In this document: one piece after another, positions 26,846 to 35,985 of the stretch
Layout: each line of letters starts with the position of its first letter
Position numbering within the stretch: position 1 is the first letter of the stretch
Source of the DNA: an uncultured Lysobacteraceae bacterium
GTDB taxonomy: Bacteria; Pseudomonadota; Gammaproteobacteria; Xanthomonadales; Xanthomonadaceae
Length of the DNA: 64,000 nucleotides
Direction of reading: 5' to 3'
Assembly: GCA_937897645.1 (NCBI GenBank)
Contig: CALCNV010000138.1
Coordinates: forward strand, 1 to 64,000
The notes under the pieces: generated by a model
Told to the model about the DNA's origin: nothing
Databases searched by the model: none
Seen by the model: only the letters and a program-made list of their open reading frames with translations
Program-made: the position numbers and the translations under genes

Positions 26846-26914
26846 GTAGGAGCGCCTCCTAGGCGCGAGCTCTTGCTCAAAAATCAAAGGCTCGCGCCTA
26901 GAAGGCGCTCCTAC
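26846..26914. repeat. REP-like doublet in the sufB-sufC gap, GTAGGAGCGCC type
   Basis: GTAGGAGCGCC and GGCGCTCCTAC form the outer arms, with inner CTAGGCGCGAG / CTCGCGCCTAG pairing. It lies inside the operon and may form a stable mRNA hairpin. Confidence 0.9.
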
Positions 26915-26942
26915 AAATACACCGAGAATTCTGGAAATAACC

Positions 26943-27707
26943 ATGCTGAAAATCGAAAACCTCCACGCCCGCGTCGCCGGCAAGGAAATCCTCAAGGGCC
27001 TTTCGCTGGACGTGAAGCCCGGCGAAGTGCACGCGCTGATGGGCCCCAATGGCGCGGGCAAGTCCACGCTGGGCAACATCCTGGCAGGACGTGACGGCTA
27101 TGAGGTCACCGAAGGTTCGGTGACCTACGAAGGCGAAAACCTGCTGGAACTGGCGCCGGAAGCGCGCGCCGCCGCGGGCGTGTTCCTCGCCTTCCAGTAC
27201 CCGGTGGAAATCCCCGGCGTCAACAACACCTATTTCCTGCGCGCCGCGCTCAACGCACAGCGCAAGGCACGCGGCGAAGGCGAACTGGATTCCATGCAGT
27301 TCCTCAAGCTGGTACGCCAGAAGCTCGCGGTGCTGCACTTGAAAGACGAACTCCTGCATCGCGGCGTCAACGAAGGCTTCAGTGGCGGCGAGAAGAAGCG
27401 CAATGAGATCTTCCAACTAGCCGTCCTGGAACCCAAGCTGGCGATCCTGGACGAAACCGACAGCGGCCTGGATATCGACGCACTGAAAAGCGTGGCCGAC
27501 GGCGTAAACGCCCTGCGTTCGCCGGATCGTGCCTTCCTGGTCATCACCCACTACCAGCGCCTGCTCGATTACATCAAACCGGACGTGGTGCACGTGCTGG
27601 CCGAAGGCCGCATCGTGGAAAGTGGCGGCCCGGAGCTTGCGCTGGAGCTGGAAGCGCATGGCTATGCATGGCTGAAGGATCGGGTCACGCCGGAGAAGGC
27701 GGCGTGA
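26943..27707 (+). CDS. sufC: Fe-S assembly ATPase SufC
   Basis: ABC-type ATPase that drives the SufBCD scaffold. Walker A is GPNGAGKST (34-42), the signature SGGEKKR (147-153) and Walker B LAILDETDSGLD (167-178). The 254-residue length is normal. Cytosolic, and without membrane partners as expected. It is flanked by repeats in both intergenic gaps of the operon. Confidence 0.96.
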   Translation: MLKIENLHARVAGKEILKGLSLDVKPGEVHALMGPNGAGKSTLGNILAGRDGYEVTEGSVTYEGENLLELAPEARAAAGVFLAFQYPVEIPGVNNTYFLRAALNAQRKARGEGELDSMQFLKLVRQKLAVLHLKDELLHRGVNEGFSGGEKKRNEIFQLAVLEPKLAILDETDSGLDIDALKSVADGVNALRSPDRAFLVITHYQRLLDYIKPDVVHVLAEGRIVESGGPELALELEAHGYAWLKDRVTPEKAA

Positions 27708-27736
27708 TGACATCAGGCGCAGTTTTTTCTTTGGTC

Positions 27737-27823
27737 CGTCATTCCCGCGAAGGCGGGAATCGCTCTTCAGCCAGATCACGACTGCCCTTACGAAGAGCGA
27801 CTCCCGCCTACGCGGGAGTGACG
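27737..27823. repeat. Inverted repeat in the sufC-sufD gap, CGTCATTCCCGC type
   Basis: CGTCATTCCCGC with CGGGAAT on the left and CTCCCGC with CGCGGGAGTGACG on the right are imperfect inverted copies. It is a different family from the sufB-sufC element. Confidence 0.85.
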
Positions 27824-27846
27824 TTACATTTTTATACGGCCAGCAA

Positions 27847-29109
27847 ATGAGCACCCTTCTTGACTCTCTGGCAAGCGCATTCAACGGCGACGCATCCCGT
27901 CGTGCCGTGCTGGATGACGCCCTGCGCGACGGCCTGCCCGGCCCGCGCAGTGAAGCGTGGAAGTACACCTCGCTGCGAGCGCTGGAGCGTCGCAGTTTCA
28001 GCGCCGTCGATTCGATTCCGGAAATAGGAACCGAACTGCTGGCCGACATCCCCGCGCCACGGCTGGTCTTCGTGAATGGCCGGCACTCGGCATCGCTGTC
28101 AGCCATGGAATCACTCCCGGATGGATTGAGTGTGCACCTGCTTTCGGAAGTACTTGCCGAAGGAAGCGATCCGGCCCGATTCCTTGCCCGCCGTTTCGAG
28201 CGCCATGACGAAATCTTCGCCCGCCTCAATTCGGCGCTCGCCAGCGAAGGCGTGCTGCTGCGTGCGGAGCCCGGCGTAGCGAGTGATACACCCTTGCACA
28301 TCGTCTTCATCGGTGCGGAAGACTCCGTCGACCACGCCTGGCACCTGCGCAACCTGATCGAGCTGCGTGAAGGTGCACGGCTTTCCGTGGTCGAGCATCA
28401 CATCGCCTCCGGCCAGCACGCGCACTTGGCGAATGCCCTGACCCATGTGCATCTTGCGCGCGGTGCGGCGCTGGCTCACGCACGCCTGCAGCACGACAGC
28501 GAACGCGCCACCAGCTTCCTGCGTACCGATGCCGTGCTGGGGCGTGACGCCGAATACCGACGCGCGGACCTTGAGTTCGGCGCATCCCTGTCGCGCCATG
28601 AGCTCAATGTACGCCTGGAAGGCGACAACGCCCGCCTGGTCGCCAACGGCGTGCTCATGGCCAGCGGCAAGCGCCATGTCGATACACGGCTGGGCATCGA
28701 ACACATCGCCCGCGACACGTCCTGCGAACTGACCTGGCGCGGACTGGGAACGGGCCGGGGGCGCGCCGTCTTCCACGGCGGCATCCTGATCCGCGAAGGT
28801 GCCGATGGCAGTGACGCGATGTTGTCCAACAAGAACCTGCTGCTGTCCGAGGGCGCGGAAATCGACACCCAGCCGGTACTGGAAATCCATGCGGATGAAG
28901 TGAAGGCGGCGCACGGTGCCACCGTCGGTCGCCTGGACGCCAATGCCCTGTTCTACCTGCGTTCGCGCGGACTCCCTGAAGACCAGGCCATGCAACTGCT
29001 CACCGCTGCATTCTGCCGCGAACCGCTTGCAACGATTACTGACAGCGTCGTGGCATCCATGCTGGCCACGCGCACGGACCATGCCCTGGCCAGTGCAGGA
29101 GTGGCCTGA
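27847..29109 (+). CDS. sufD: Fe-S assembly protein SufD
   Basis: Partner of SufB in the scaffold. The 420-residue protein has the family start with GPRSEAWKYTSL and the C-terminal signature with HGATVGRLD followed by LFYLRSRGL. The rest is beta-helix with little motif content. It lies between sufC and sufS; sufS begins 3 bases after its stop, so translation is likely coupled. The A and E components (sufA, sufE) are not in this window. Confidence 0.94.
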   Translation: MSTLLDSLASAFNGDASRRAVLDDALRDGLPGPRSEAWKYTSLRALERRSFSAVDSIPEIGTELLADIPAPRLVFVNGRHSASLSAMESLPDGLSVHLLSEVLAEGSDPARFLARRFERHDEIFARLNSALASEGVLLRAEPGVASDTPLHIVFIGAEDSVDHAWHLRNLIELREGARLSVVEHHIASGQHAHLANALTHVHLARGAALAHARLQHDSERATSFLRTDAVLGRDAEYRRADLEFGASLSRHELNVRLEGDNARLVANGVLMASGKRHVDTRLGIEHIARDTSCELTWRGLGTGRGRAVFHGGILIREGADGSDAMLSNKNLLLSEGAEIDTQPVLEIHADEVKAAHGATVGRLDANALFYLRSRGLPEDQAMQLLTAAFCREPLATITDSVVASMLATRTDHALASAGVA

Positions 29110-29112
29110 ACC

Positions 29113-30360
29113 ATGAATGCCCCGCACGCAGCCACCGCGACGCCCGCACCCGACTGGGCACGCATCCGCGCCGATTTCCCCTTGCTCACCCGCGAAGTCC
29201 ACGGCAAGCCGCTGATCTATCTGGATAGCGCCAATACCGGCCAGAAGCCGGCGTCAGTCATCGAGGCCGTGGACGATTTCTACCGCCAGCACAACGCCAA
29301 CGTCAGTCGCGCGGTGCACACGCTGGGCACGGAAGCAACGGATGCTTACGAAAGTGCGCGCGACAAATTGGCCCGATTCCTCAACGTACGTGCGGATGAG
29401 TTGGTCCTGTGCAGCGGCACTACCTTCGCCATCAACCTGGTGGCCTACTCATGGGCACTGCCGCGCTTGAAGGCGGGCGACAGCATCTTGATATCGCGCA
29501 TGGAGCACCATGCCAACATCGTGCCATGGCAACTGGTGGCCGAACGCACCGGCGCGCACATCAAGGTTGCCGAATTGACGCCTGACGGTAGCCTCGACCT
29601 TCCCGCGTTGCATGCGGCAATGACCGCGGACGTGAAGCTGCTTGCGCTTACCCATGTCTCGAACGTGCTGGGCACGGTGAACCCGGTTCGCGACATCTGC
29701 CGCGAAGCACGCAAGCGCGGCATCGTGACCGTGATCGACGGCTCGCAGGCCGCGCCGCACCGCGGGCTCGACGTTGCCTCGATCGGCTGCGATTTCTATG
29801 CCGTCACCGGCCACAAGATGTGCGGCCCCACCGGCACGGGTGCCTTGTGGGCACGACGCGAACACCTGCAGGCCATGCCGCCCTTCATCGGTGGCGGCGA
29901 GATGATCAAGGAAGTCAGCTTCGAGGGCACGGTCTTCAACGAAGCTCCGCACAAGTTCGAAGCCGGCACGCCTAACATCGCCGGCTTCATCGGCCTCGGT
30001 GCTGCCGTGGACTACCTGCAATCCGTGGGCATGGCGCATATCGAGGCGCGGGAAAGCGAACTGCTTGCCCACGCCACCGAGGAGCTGCTGAAGATCGAAG
30101 GCCTACGCATCTTCGGCCGTGCACCGGGCAAGGCCGCGGTGATCTCGTTCCTGATCGAAGGCGCACATGCGCATGACCTGGCCACCTTGCTCGATCTGGA
30201 CGGCGTTGCCATCCGTTCTGGCCAGCATTGTGCGCACCCGTTGCTGCAATCTCTGGGCGTCGCCGCCACCTGCCGCGCCTCGCTGGCGTTCTACAACACG
30301 CATGACGAGGTCGAGCGCTTCGTGGTCGCCTTGAAGAAGGCGCGCAGCTTGCTGGCCTGA
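29113..30360 (+). CDS. sufS: Cysteine desulfurase SufS
   Basis: PLP enzyme of the group II (SufS/CsdA) class that removes sulfur from cysteine for cluster assembly. Lys235 in TGHK holds PLP, and Cys373 in RSGQHCAHP is the persulfide carrier. The 415-residue length fits. SufS normally needs a sulfur acceptor (SufE or SufU), and none follows here. The next two genes are a GNAT enzyme and a Rieske ferredoxin. Confidence 0.96.
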   Translation: MNAPHAATATPAPDWARIRADFPLLTREVHGKPLIYLDSANTGQKPASVIEAVDDFYRQHNANVSRAVHTLGTEATDAYESARDKLARFLNVRADELVLCSGTTFAINLVAYSWALPRLKAGDSILISRMEHHANIVPWQLVAERTGAHIKVAELTPDGSLDLPALHAAMTADVKLLALTHVSNVLGTVNPVRDICREARKRGIVTVIDGSQAAPHRGLDVASIGCDFYAVTGHKMCGPTGTGALWARREHLQAMPPFIGGGEMIKEVSFEGTVFNEAPHKFEAGTPNIAGFIGLGAAVDYLQSVGMAHIEARESELLAHATEELLKIEGLRIFGRAPGKAAVISFLIEGAHAHDLATLLDLDGVAIRSGQHCAHPLLQSLGVAATCRASLAFYNTHDEVERFVVALKKARSLLA

Positions 30361-30373
30361 CGGCCAATTGCCT

Positions 30374-30471
30374 GTAGGAGCGACGTAAGTCGCGATAACG
30401 TCGACTCCCCGCAAACCCCCTCTCTACGCGCTCACGACTCACCGGTGCCGGCCTGCCGGCACCACTCCTAC
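30374..30471. repeat. Degenerate REP-like element after sufS
   Basis: It begins GTAGGAGCGACGTAAGTCGCG and ends with CACTCCTAC, with a partly unrelated centre. It includes a perfect 9-bp hairpin, GGTGCCGGC / GCCGGCACC (30444-30463). Confidence 0.7.
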
Positions 30472-30499
30472 GAGGCTGGTATTTCCGTAAAATACGGAC

Positions 30500-31039
30500 A
30501 TGGACACAGTTAGATTCCGTGCGGCAACACAAGCCGACATCCCCGCCCTGGTCGCCCTGGTCACCTCCGCCTACCGCGGCGACGTGAGCAGGCAGGGCTG
30601 GACCACCGAGGCCGACATGCTTGAAGGCCAGCGTATCGATGCCGAGGTGCTTCGTCGCGACATCGAACGGCCACGCAGTCGCATCCTCCTGGTCGAACGC
30701 GACGGCGTACTACTCGCTTGCGCGCATGTGGCCGAGGAAGACGACGCAGGGTACTTCGGCATGTTCTCGGTCCGTCCCGACCTGCAGGGCGCGGGCTTCG
30801 GCAAGGCTGTACTCGCTGAAGCCGAACGCATTGCGGGCGAAGAGTGGCGATTGCCAGCGATGCGCATGACCGTGATCGACATACGCGACGAGCTGATCAC
30901 CTTCTACGAGCGCCGTGGCTACCGTCGCACCGGCATCAAGAAACCGTTTCCCTATGGGGACGAGCGTTACGGCATTCCCAAGCGCGACGACCTGCGCTTC
31001 GAGATCCTGGAGAAGGCGCTGGGAGGTCCAGGCGCATGA
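30500..31039 (+). CDS. GNAT-family N-acetyltransferase
   Basis: 179 residues. The acetyl-CoA-binding region is visible as MFSVRPDLQGAGFGKAVLAEAE (about 91-112), followed by MTVIDIRDELITFYERRGY. Substrate unknown. Its stop overlaps the Rieske gene start (ATGA), so the two are coupled and may form the tail of the suf operon. The short palindrome TCCGTA-AAA-TACGGA just before the start could mark a separate promoter. Confidence 0.8.
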   Translation: MDTVRFRAATQADIPALVALVTSAYRGDVSRQGWTTEADMLEGQRIDAEVLRRDIERPRSRILLVERDGVLLACAHVAEEDDAGYFGMFSVRPDLQGAGFGKAVLAEAERIAGEEWRLPAMRMTVIDIRDELITFYERRGYRRTGIKKPFPYGDERYGIPKRDDLRFEILEKALGGPGA

Positions 31040-31368
31040 ACGAGAACTGGACCTTCGTCTGCGCGACCAGTGAGCTGCTTCCAGGCGAAATGAAGACGGC
31101 TTGGGATGAAGTGACCTCGGTGCCCATCGTGGTGTTCAACCTTGATGGCCTGTATTACGCGCTGGAAGACAAATGCAGCCACGAGGACTTCGAGCTCTCC
31201 GCCGGTGGTTTGGATGCCGAGGCCGGCTCCATTGAATGCGTCCTGCACGGGGCCCGTTTCGATATCCGTGACGGACGCGCGCTGTGTGCCCCGGCCTATT
31301 CCGGCGTACCGAAGTTCCCAGTGAAGGTGGAACACGACGCCATCTGGACACGCGACGACCGCCAATAA
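31036..31368 (+). CDS. Rieske [2Fe-2S] ferredoxin
   Basis: 110-residue single-domain Rieske ferredoxin. The ligands Cys47/His49 (CSHED) and Cys68/His71 (CVLHGA) are all present, and FDIRDG follows. It probably carries electrons for a dioxygenase-type or Fe-S assembly partner; similar genes end suf operons in relatives. The ATG overlaps the preceding stop. No oxygenase gene is adjacent, so a role in the suf operon is more likely than catabolism. Confidence 0.9.
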   Translation: MNENWTFVCATSELLPGEMKTAWDEVTSVPIVVFNLDGLYYALEDKCSHEDFELSAGGLDAEAGSIECVLHGARFDIRDGRALCAPAYSGVPKFPVKVEHDAIWTRDDRQ

Positions 31369-31402
31369 GCGGTCTTGCCAGCGGGCAACTGCAAAGAAAT
31401 AG

Positions 31403-31432
31403 TTGTAATCGCGAATCATTCTCATTAGCATT
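31403..31432 (+). promoter_or_regulatory. Fur box and promoter of the TonB receptor
   Basis: Read on the minus strand, TAATGAGAATGATTC closely fits the Fur consensus built on NATAAT repeats. It overlaps the likely -10 TAGCAT (31426-31431), which has TTGTAA (31403-31408) 17 bases upstream. Iron-loaded Fur would therefore repress transcription. Confidence 0.78.
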
Positions 31433-31474
31433 GCTGATTGAACGGGGTGTGAACCCCACCACATCGAGCCGAGA

Positions 31475-33835
31475 ATGAAATCCAGCCTGCGTCCCTCCCC
31501 CCTTGCTGCCGCCCTGTTGCTCTGTATTGCCTCCCCTGCGTGGGCCGACCTGCCCGCCGATCCGTCCGCCACCGAACTGGAGGCCGTCGAGGTACAGGGC
31601 GCGAAGGTCGACAAAGCCGCTTCGCCCAAATACACCGAAACGCTGCTCAACACCCCGCAGACCATCACCGTCATCAACCGCGACGTGATGGACCAGCAGA
31701 ACCTGATTGGCCTGCGTGACGTGCTCAGCACCCTGCCCGGCATCACGTTTGGCGCGGGCGAAGGCGGCGGCGGTTTTGGCGACAGCATCAACCTGCGCGG
31801 CTTCAGCGCCAACAGCGACATCACCACCGACGGCGTGCGCGACAGCGCCCAGTACACGCGCACCGACAACTTCAACCTGGAATCGATCGAGCTGGTCAAC
31901 GGCTCCAACTCGGTGTTCTCCGGCGCCGGCTCGGTTGGCGGCAACATCAACCTGGTCAGCAAGATGGCGCGCGAAGGCGACTTCAACAACGTGACCCTCG
32001 GTGCCGGCACCAATGGCTATGGTCGCATCACCGCCGACAGCAACTTCGATTTCGAGACCGGCACCGCACTGCGCCTGAACGCGATGGTCCACCAGAACGA
32101 CGCGCCGGGCCGAGATTACGAACAGTTCGAACGCTGGGGCTTTGCTTCATCGGCTGCATTCGGCCTGGGATCGGATACGCGCTTCACCTTGAATTTCCTG
32201 CACCAGCAGGATGAAAACACGCCACAGTATGGCGTTCCGTATTACCGCAATGCCTTCAACGATGGCCCCTTGCCCATCGTGGATCCCAGCAACTACTACG
32301 GTTACCACAACGTCGATACGCAGGAGATCGACGTCAACATGCTGACCGGCATCTTCGAACACGACTTCAACGACACCGTCACGCTGCGCAGCCTGGCCCG
32401 ATTCCAGAAAGTCGACCAACTGTCGATCGTCAATGCCGTGCAGGGCACCTGGTGCCTACCCAACAATCTCACGCCAACCAACACATCGTGCGTGGTCGGG
32501 ACCGGCGCTGCGGCGATCACCGTGCCGGCGGGCCAGTATTTGCCCAGCGGCCCACGTGGCTACGTGCGCGATACCAGCAATGCGATCGGCATGAGCCAGA
32601 CCGACCTGACTGCGCGCTTCAACACCGGCGACATCGAGCACGCGCTGGTCGCCGGCGTTTCATTCTCGCGCGAGACCTTTGACCTGGATGTCGCCAGCGT
32701 GTTCCGGAACGCGGATGGCAGCAATCCATTCGTAGCGCCCAACCACCTGCCTTTCATGGACATCGCCAACCCCGATTCGTACTACACCGGCCCGTACAAC
32801 TACACCCTGACCGGCAGGACCGAAGGCACGCTGAGCAACCAGGCCGTGTACGTGTTCGACACGCTCAAGTTCAACGAGAAATTCTGGTTGAACCTGGGCG
32901 CACGCTATGAACATAACGAAGGCGACACCGCCACGTGGAATGTATCCACCACGGCGGGCCCAGCAGGCCCGATCGGCACCATTACCGGGAAAAACCCTGC
33001 GTTCGTGAATGAAGACAACCTGTTCTCGTACCGTGCCGGCCTGGTCTACAAGCCAGCGGAAAACGGATCGATCTATCTGTCATTCGCCAATTCGAAGACG
33101 CCTTCGAAAGCATCCGTCAACGGCGCATGCACGGCCGCGACCTGCAACGTGGATCCAGAGACCGCGGTGAACATCGAACTCGGTACCAAGTGGGAATTGT
33201 TGGGCAACCGGCTGGCGTTGAACGCAGCGCTGTTCCGCAACGAACGCGAGGACTACAAAGTCGCCGATCCTGGCAATCCACTGAATCCCTCGGGCGAGCA
33301 GCAACTCGACGGCAAGGCGCGCGTGCAGGGCCTGGCGTTGGGCGCGGCTGGCAACATCACGCGTGAATGGTCGGTGTTCGCCAACTACACGTACTTGGAC
33401 AGCGAGGTGATCAACGGCGTATCGGAGAATTGCTACAACAATCCAAGCACTGCCTGTGGTAACTCCATCGCCATGCCCGATCCGCTGCAGGGCAATCCGC
33501 TGGTTGCTACGCCCAAGCATTCGGGCAGTCTGTGGACCACCTACCAGCTTGACGCGTGGACCTTCGGCTACGGCACCACCTACCAGGGCGAGGCCTACCT
33601 CAACAACAACAGCCTGCCCGCTGCTGGCAGCACCACGCCGGCCACGCTGTACACCAGCCCGGATTACTGGGTGCATCGGGCGATGGTCGGCTACCAGGTC
33701 AACGACCGCATTGGCCTGCAGTTGAACATCAACAATCTACTGGACAAGGAGTACTACACGCGCATCCGCAACAACGGCTGGGCCACGCCGGGCGATGCGC
33801 GTTCGGCTGTACTGACCGCGACGCTCCGGTTCTGA
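31475..33835 (+). CDS. TonB-dependent catecholate-type siderophore receptor
   Basis: 786-residue outer-membrane receptor. The signal peptide ends SPAWA. The plug domain has NTPQTITVINRDVMDQQN, LRDVLSTLPGITF and VFSGAGSVGGNINLV, and the barrel ends in TATLRF. The overall form resembles the Fiu/CirA-like catecholate receptors. No siderophore synthesis genes are near, so it probably takes up xenosiderophores or breakdown products. A Fur box precedes it and a strong terminator follows; piuC and the flavin operon lie downstream. Confidence 0.9.
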   Translation: MKSSLRPSPLAAALLLCIASPAWADLPADPSATELEAVEVQGAKVDKAASPKYTETLLNTPQTITVINRDVMDQQNLIGLRDVLSTLPGITFGAGEGGGGFGDSINLRGFSANSDITTDGVRDSAQYTRTDNFNLESIELVNGSNSVFSGAGSVGGNINLVSKMAREGDFNNVTLGAGTNGYGRITADSNFDFETGTALRLNAMVHQNDAPGRDYEQFERWGFASSAAFGLGSDTRFTLNFLHQQDENTPQYGVPYYRNAFNDGPLPIVDPSNYYGYHNVDTQEIDVNMLTGIFEHDFNDTVTLRSLARFQKVDQLSIVNAVQGTWCLPNNLTPTNTSCVVGTGAAAITVPAGQYLPSGPRGYVRDTSNAIGMSQTDLTARFNTGDIEHALVAGVSFSRETFDLDVASVFRNADGSNPFVAPNHLPFMDIANPDSYYTGPYNYTLTGRTEGTLSNQAVYVFDTLKFNEKFWLNLGARYEHNEGDTATWNVSTTAGPAGPIGTITGKNPAFVNEDNLFSYRAGLVYKPAENGSIYLSFANSKTPSKASVNGACTAATCNVDPETAVNIELGTKWELLGNRLALNAALFRNEREDYKVADPGNPLNPSGEQQLDGKARVQGLALGAAGNITREWSVFANYTYLDSEVINGVSENCYNNPSTACGNSIAMPDPLQGNPLVATPKHSGSLWTTYQLDAWTFGYGTTYQGEAYLNNNSLPAAGSTTPATLYTSPDYWVHRAMVGYQVNDRIGLQLNINNLLDKEYYTRIRNNGWATPGDARSAVLTATLRF

Positions 33836-33861
33836 GCCGAGTAGGCACTGCAACACCAACT

Positions 33862-33896
33862 CGCCCTGCCCATGCACAATGGGTGGGGCGTTTTTT
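33862..33896 (+). terminator. Terminator after the TonB receptor
   Basis: CGCCC and GGGCG close a hairpin with an inner CCCAT/ATGGG stem, followed by six T residues. The receptor mRNA can end here, leaving piuC partly independent or dependent on read-through. Confidence 0.82.
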
Positions 33897-33917
33897 CATG
33901 GACCTAGGTGAAATCCC

Positions 33918-34604
33918 ATGCTCCTGCATATTCCTGACATCCTGACACCCGAACAGGTTGCAAGCGCACGCGCGCAACTGCAGTCGGCCGAGTGGGCCGA
34001 TGGCCGCGTCACGGCCGGCTATCAATCCGCAAAAGCCAAGGACAACGCGCAGTTGCCGGAGGACTCACCGGCAGCAAAGCAATTGGGTGCCATAGTGCTG
34101 GAAGCGCTGTCACGCAACAGCACCTTCTTTTCGGCTGCGTTGCCGAAACGCATCTACCCGCCGTTGTTCAATCGCTATGCAGGCGGACAATCATTCGGTT
34201 TCCACGTGGACAACGCCGTGCGCTACGACCGCAGCCGCGGCCAGGCGGAAGCCATTCGTACCGACCTGTCGGCGACCCTGTTCCTGTCTTCACCCGAGGA
34301 CTACGACGGCGGCGAATTGATCATCGAAGACACCTACGGCACGCAAAGCATCAAGCTGCCAGCCGGACACATGGTGCTGTACCCGGGTACCAGCCTGCAC
34401 AAGGTGACGCCGGTGACGCGCGGCGCGCGCGTGGCATCGTTCTTCTGGATACAGAGCATGGTGCGCGATGACGGCCATCGCCGCCTGATGTTCGAACTCG
34501 ATCTTTCCATTCGTCGCCTGACCCAGGACGTGCCGGACCATCCTGCCCTCGTGCAACTGACTGGCGTGTACCACAACCTTTTGCGGCAATGGACCGAAGT
34601 CTGA
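33918..34604 (+). CDS. piuC: PKHD-type Fe(II)/2-oxoglutarate hydroxylase PiuC
   Basis: 228 residues. The iron ligands are His96, Asp98 (HVDN) and His161 (SLHKVTPVTRG), and Arg171 fits 2-oxoglutarate binding. PiuC-type proteins accompany TonB siderophore receptors in many proteobacteria; the substrate is not settled. AGGTG precedes the ATG. It lies between the receptor and a second Fur-like site, so it belongs to the iron regulon. Confidence 0.93.
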   Translation: MLLHIPDILTPEQVASARAQLQSAEWADGRVTAGYQSAKAKDNAQLPEDSPAAKQLGAIVLEALSRNSTFFSAALPKRIYPPLFNRYAGGQSFGFHVDNAVRYDRSRGQAEAIRTDLSATLFLSSPEDYDGGELIIEDTYGTQSIKLPAGHMVLYPGTSLHKVTPVTRGARVASFFWIQSMVRDDGHRRLMFELDLSIRRLTQDVPDHPALVQLTGVYHNLLRQWTEV

Positions 34605-34634
34605 CCACCGAGGAAGCCCACATACGCCAATTTT

Positions 34635-34656
34635 GTAATTGAGAGCTATTCTCATC
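34635..34656 (+). promoter_or_regulatory. Second Fur-like box, upstream of the PepSY gene
   Basis: GAGA and TCTC (34641-34653) form a dyad inside TGAGAGCTATTCTCA, and AATTG...CTCATC extends the match to a Fur site. It lies about 30-50 bases before the PepSY gene and suggests its own iron-controlled promoter. Confidence 0.6.
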
Positions 34657-34684
34657 TGTGGTGTAATACTCCCCCGCTTCCACC

Positions 34685-35344
34685 TTGCCCGGAATCCGTT
34701 TGTCGCGCACGTCCTCCTCCACGGATCTTTCCAGCAGCCAGCAACGCCGTGGCTTCTGGCTGCGCACGCTACACCAGTGGCACTGGATCAGCTCGGCGGT
34801 GTGTCTGATCGGCATGCTGCTGTTTGCGATCACCGGCATTACCCTCAACCACGCCTCGCGCATCGAGGCGAAGCCGCAGGTCGTCAACCTGACGGCGGAG
34901 TTACCGGGGCGATTGCTGCAGGGAATGGGCGAGCGCGCGGAAGGCAACGCGCCCCTACCCGCCGCCACGGCGAACTGGTTGGAGGACGAATTCGACATTG
35001 CCATCGGATCACGCCCTGCGGAATGGTCGGAAGAGGAAATCTACCTGTCCATGCCACGTCCCGGCGCGGATGCGTGGATCAGCATCGACCGCACCACCGG
35101 CGCGGTGGAATTCGAAACCACGAAGCGCGGGTGGATTTCCTACTTCAACGATCTGCACAAAGGTCGTAATGCCGGAACGGCATGGAGCTGGTTCCTGGAT
35201 GTTTTCGCCGTGGCGACCCTGGTGTTCTGCATCACCGGCCTGTTCCTGCTGCACCTGCACGCCAAGCAGCGACGCATGACCTGGCCGTACGTGGGACTGG
35301 GACTGGTGATTCCCCTGCTGATCGCACTGCTGTTCATCCACTGA
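34685..35344 (+). CDS. PepSY-associated transmembrane protein
   Basis: 219 residues with a first helix near 35-55 (after LHQWHWISS), a periplasmic domain of about 100 residues with WISIDRTTGAVEFETT, and helices near 168-190 and 198-217. This fits PepSY-TM proteins that pass electrons across the inner membrane in iron-reduction systems; conserved histidines in LHQWHW and LLHLHAK could bind haem or quinone. No ATG fits: the start must be TTG at 34685 or TTG at 34700, because a stop codon lies just upstream. It precedes the DUF2271 gene. Confidence 0.82.
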   Translation: MPGIRLSRTSSSTDLSSSQQRRGFWLRTLHQWHWISSAVCLIGMLLFAITGITLNHASRIEAKPQVVNLTAELPGRLLQGMGERAEGNAPLPAATANWLEDEFDIAIGSRPAEWSEEEIYLSMPRPGADAWISIDRTTGAVEFETTKRGWISYFNDLHKGRNAGTAWSWFLDVFAVATLVFCITGLFLLHLHAKQRRMTWPYVGLGLVIPLLIALLFIH

Positions 35345-35371
35345 CTTTCCCTTCAAACGAAGAGCACACCC

Positions 35372-35902
35372 ATGTCCAGGATCCACGTCACCACCACACT
35401 CACCATCGCCTTGAGCGGCATGCTGGCGATTCCGGCGTACTCGGCGGAACTGAACCTCAGCGTCGAGATTCCGCAATTGAGTGTCGCCGAGTACCACCGA
35501 CCCTACGTGGCGGTGTGGGTGGAAGGTGCCGACCAGAAAGTCGCGACCAACCTGTCGGTCTGGTACCAGGTGAAGGACACGCAGGAAGGCCACGGCACCA
35601 AGTGGCTGCCCGACCTGCGCCAGTGGTGGCGCAAGTCCGGACGCAGCCTGAAGGTTCCCGTCGACGGCGTGACCGGGCCGACGCGACCGGTGGGCAAGCA
35701 CGCGCTCAAGTTCAGTGACAAACAGCCGCAACTCGCCACGCTAGCACCGGGCAATTACACCTTGGTGGTGGAAGCCGCGCGCGAAGTCGGCGGCCGCGAA
35801 CTACTCAAGATTCCTTTCACCTGGCCAGCTAAGGCCGCACAGTCAGGCAAGGCGCAGGGCAGCAGCGAACTGGGTGCCGTGACCCTCGCCATCAAGCCGT
35901 GA
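35372..35902 (+). CDS. DUF2271 periplasmic protein, likely flavinylated
   Basis: 176 residues with a signal peptide ending PAYSA. The DUF2271 domain includes YVAVWVEG and WLPDLRQWW. DGVTGPT (98-104) resembles the D-x-x-T-G-A-T pattern where ApbE enzymes attach FMN to threonine, so Thr104 is the probable flavin site. An ApbE gene follows in the same cluster. The protein would accept electrons from the PepSY membrane protein. The motif is seen directly; flavinylation is inferred. Confidence 0.8.
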   Translation: MSRIHVTTTLTIALSGMLAIPAYSAELNLSVEIPQLSVAEYHRPYVAVWVEGADQKVATNLSVWYQVKDTQEGHGTKWLPDLRQWWRKSGRSLKVPVDGVTGPTRPVGKHALKFSDKQPQLATLAPGNYTLVVEAAREVGGRELLKIPFTWPAKAAQSGKAQGSSELGAVTLAIKP

Positions 35903-35908
35903 TTTTTT

Positions 35909-35938
35909 TGTGGGAGGGCCTGACCAGCCCCTCCCACA
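35909..35938. repeat. Short REP-like hairpin, GTGGGAGGG type
   Basis: TGTGGGAGGG and CCCCTCCCACA flank GCCTGACCAG. This is a shortened form of the murL-element family, in the gap between the DUF2271 and DUF4198 genes. Confidence 0.82.
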
Positions 35939-35985
35939 AGATCGACGAACTCCTCTCTCTACTTCCGCATTCGCAGGAGCACCGC

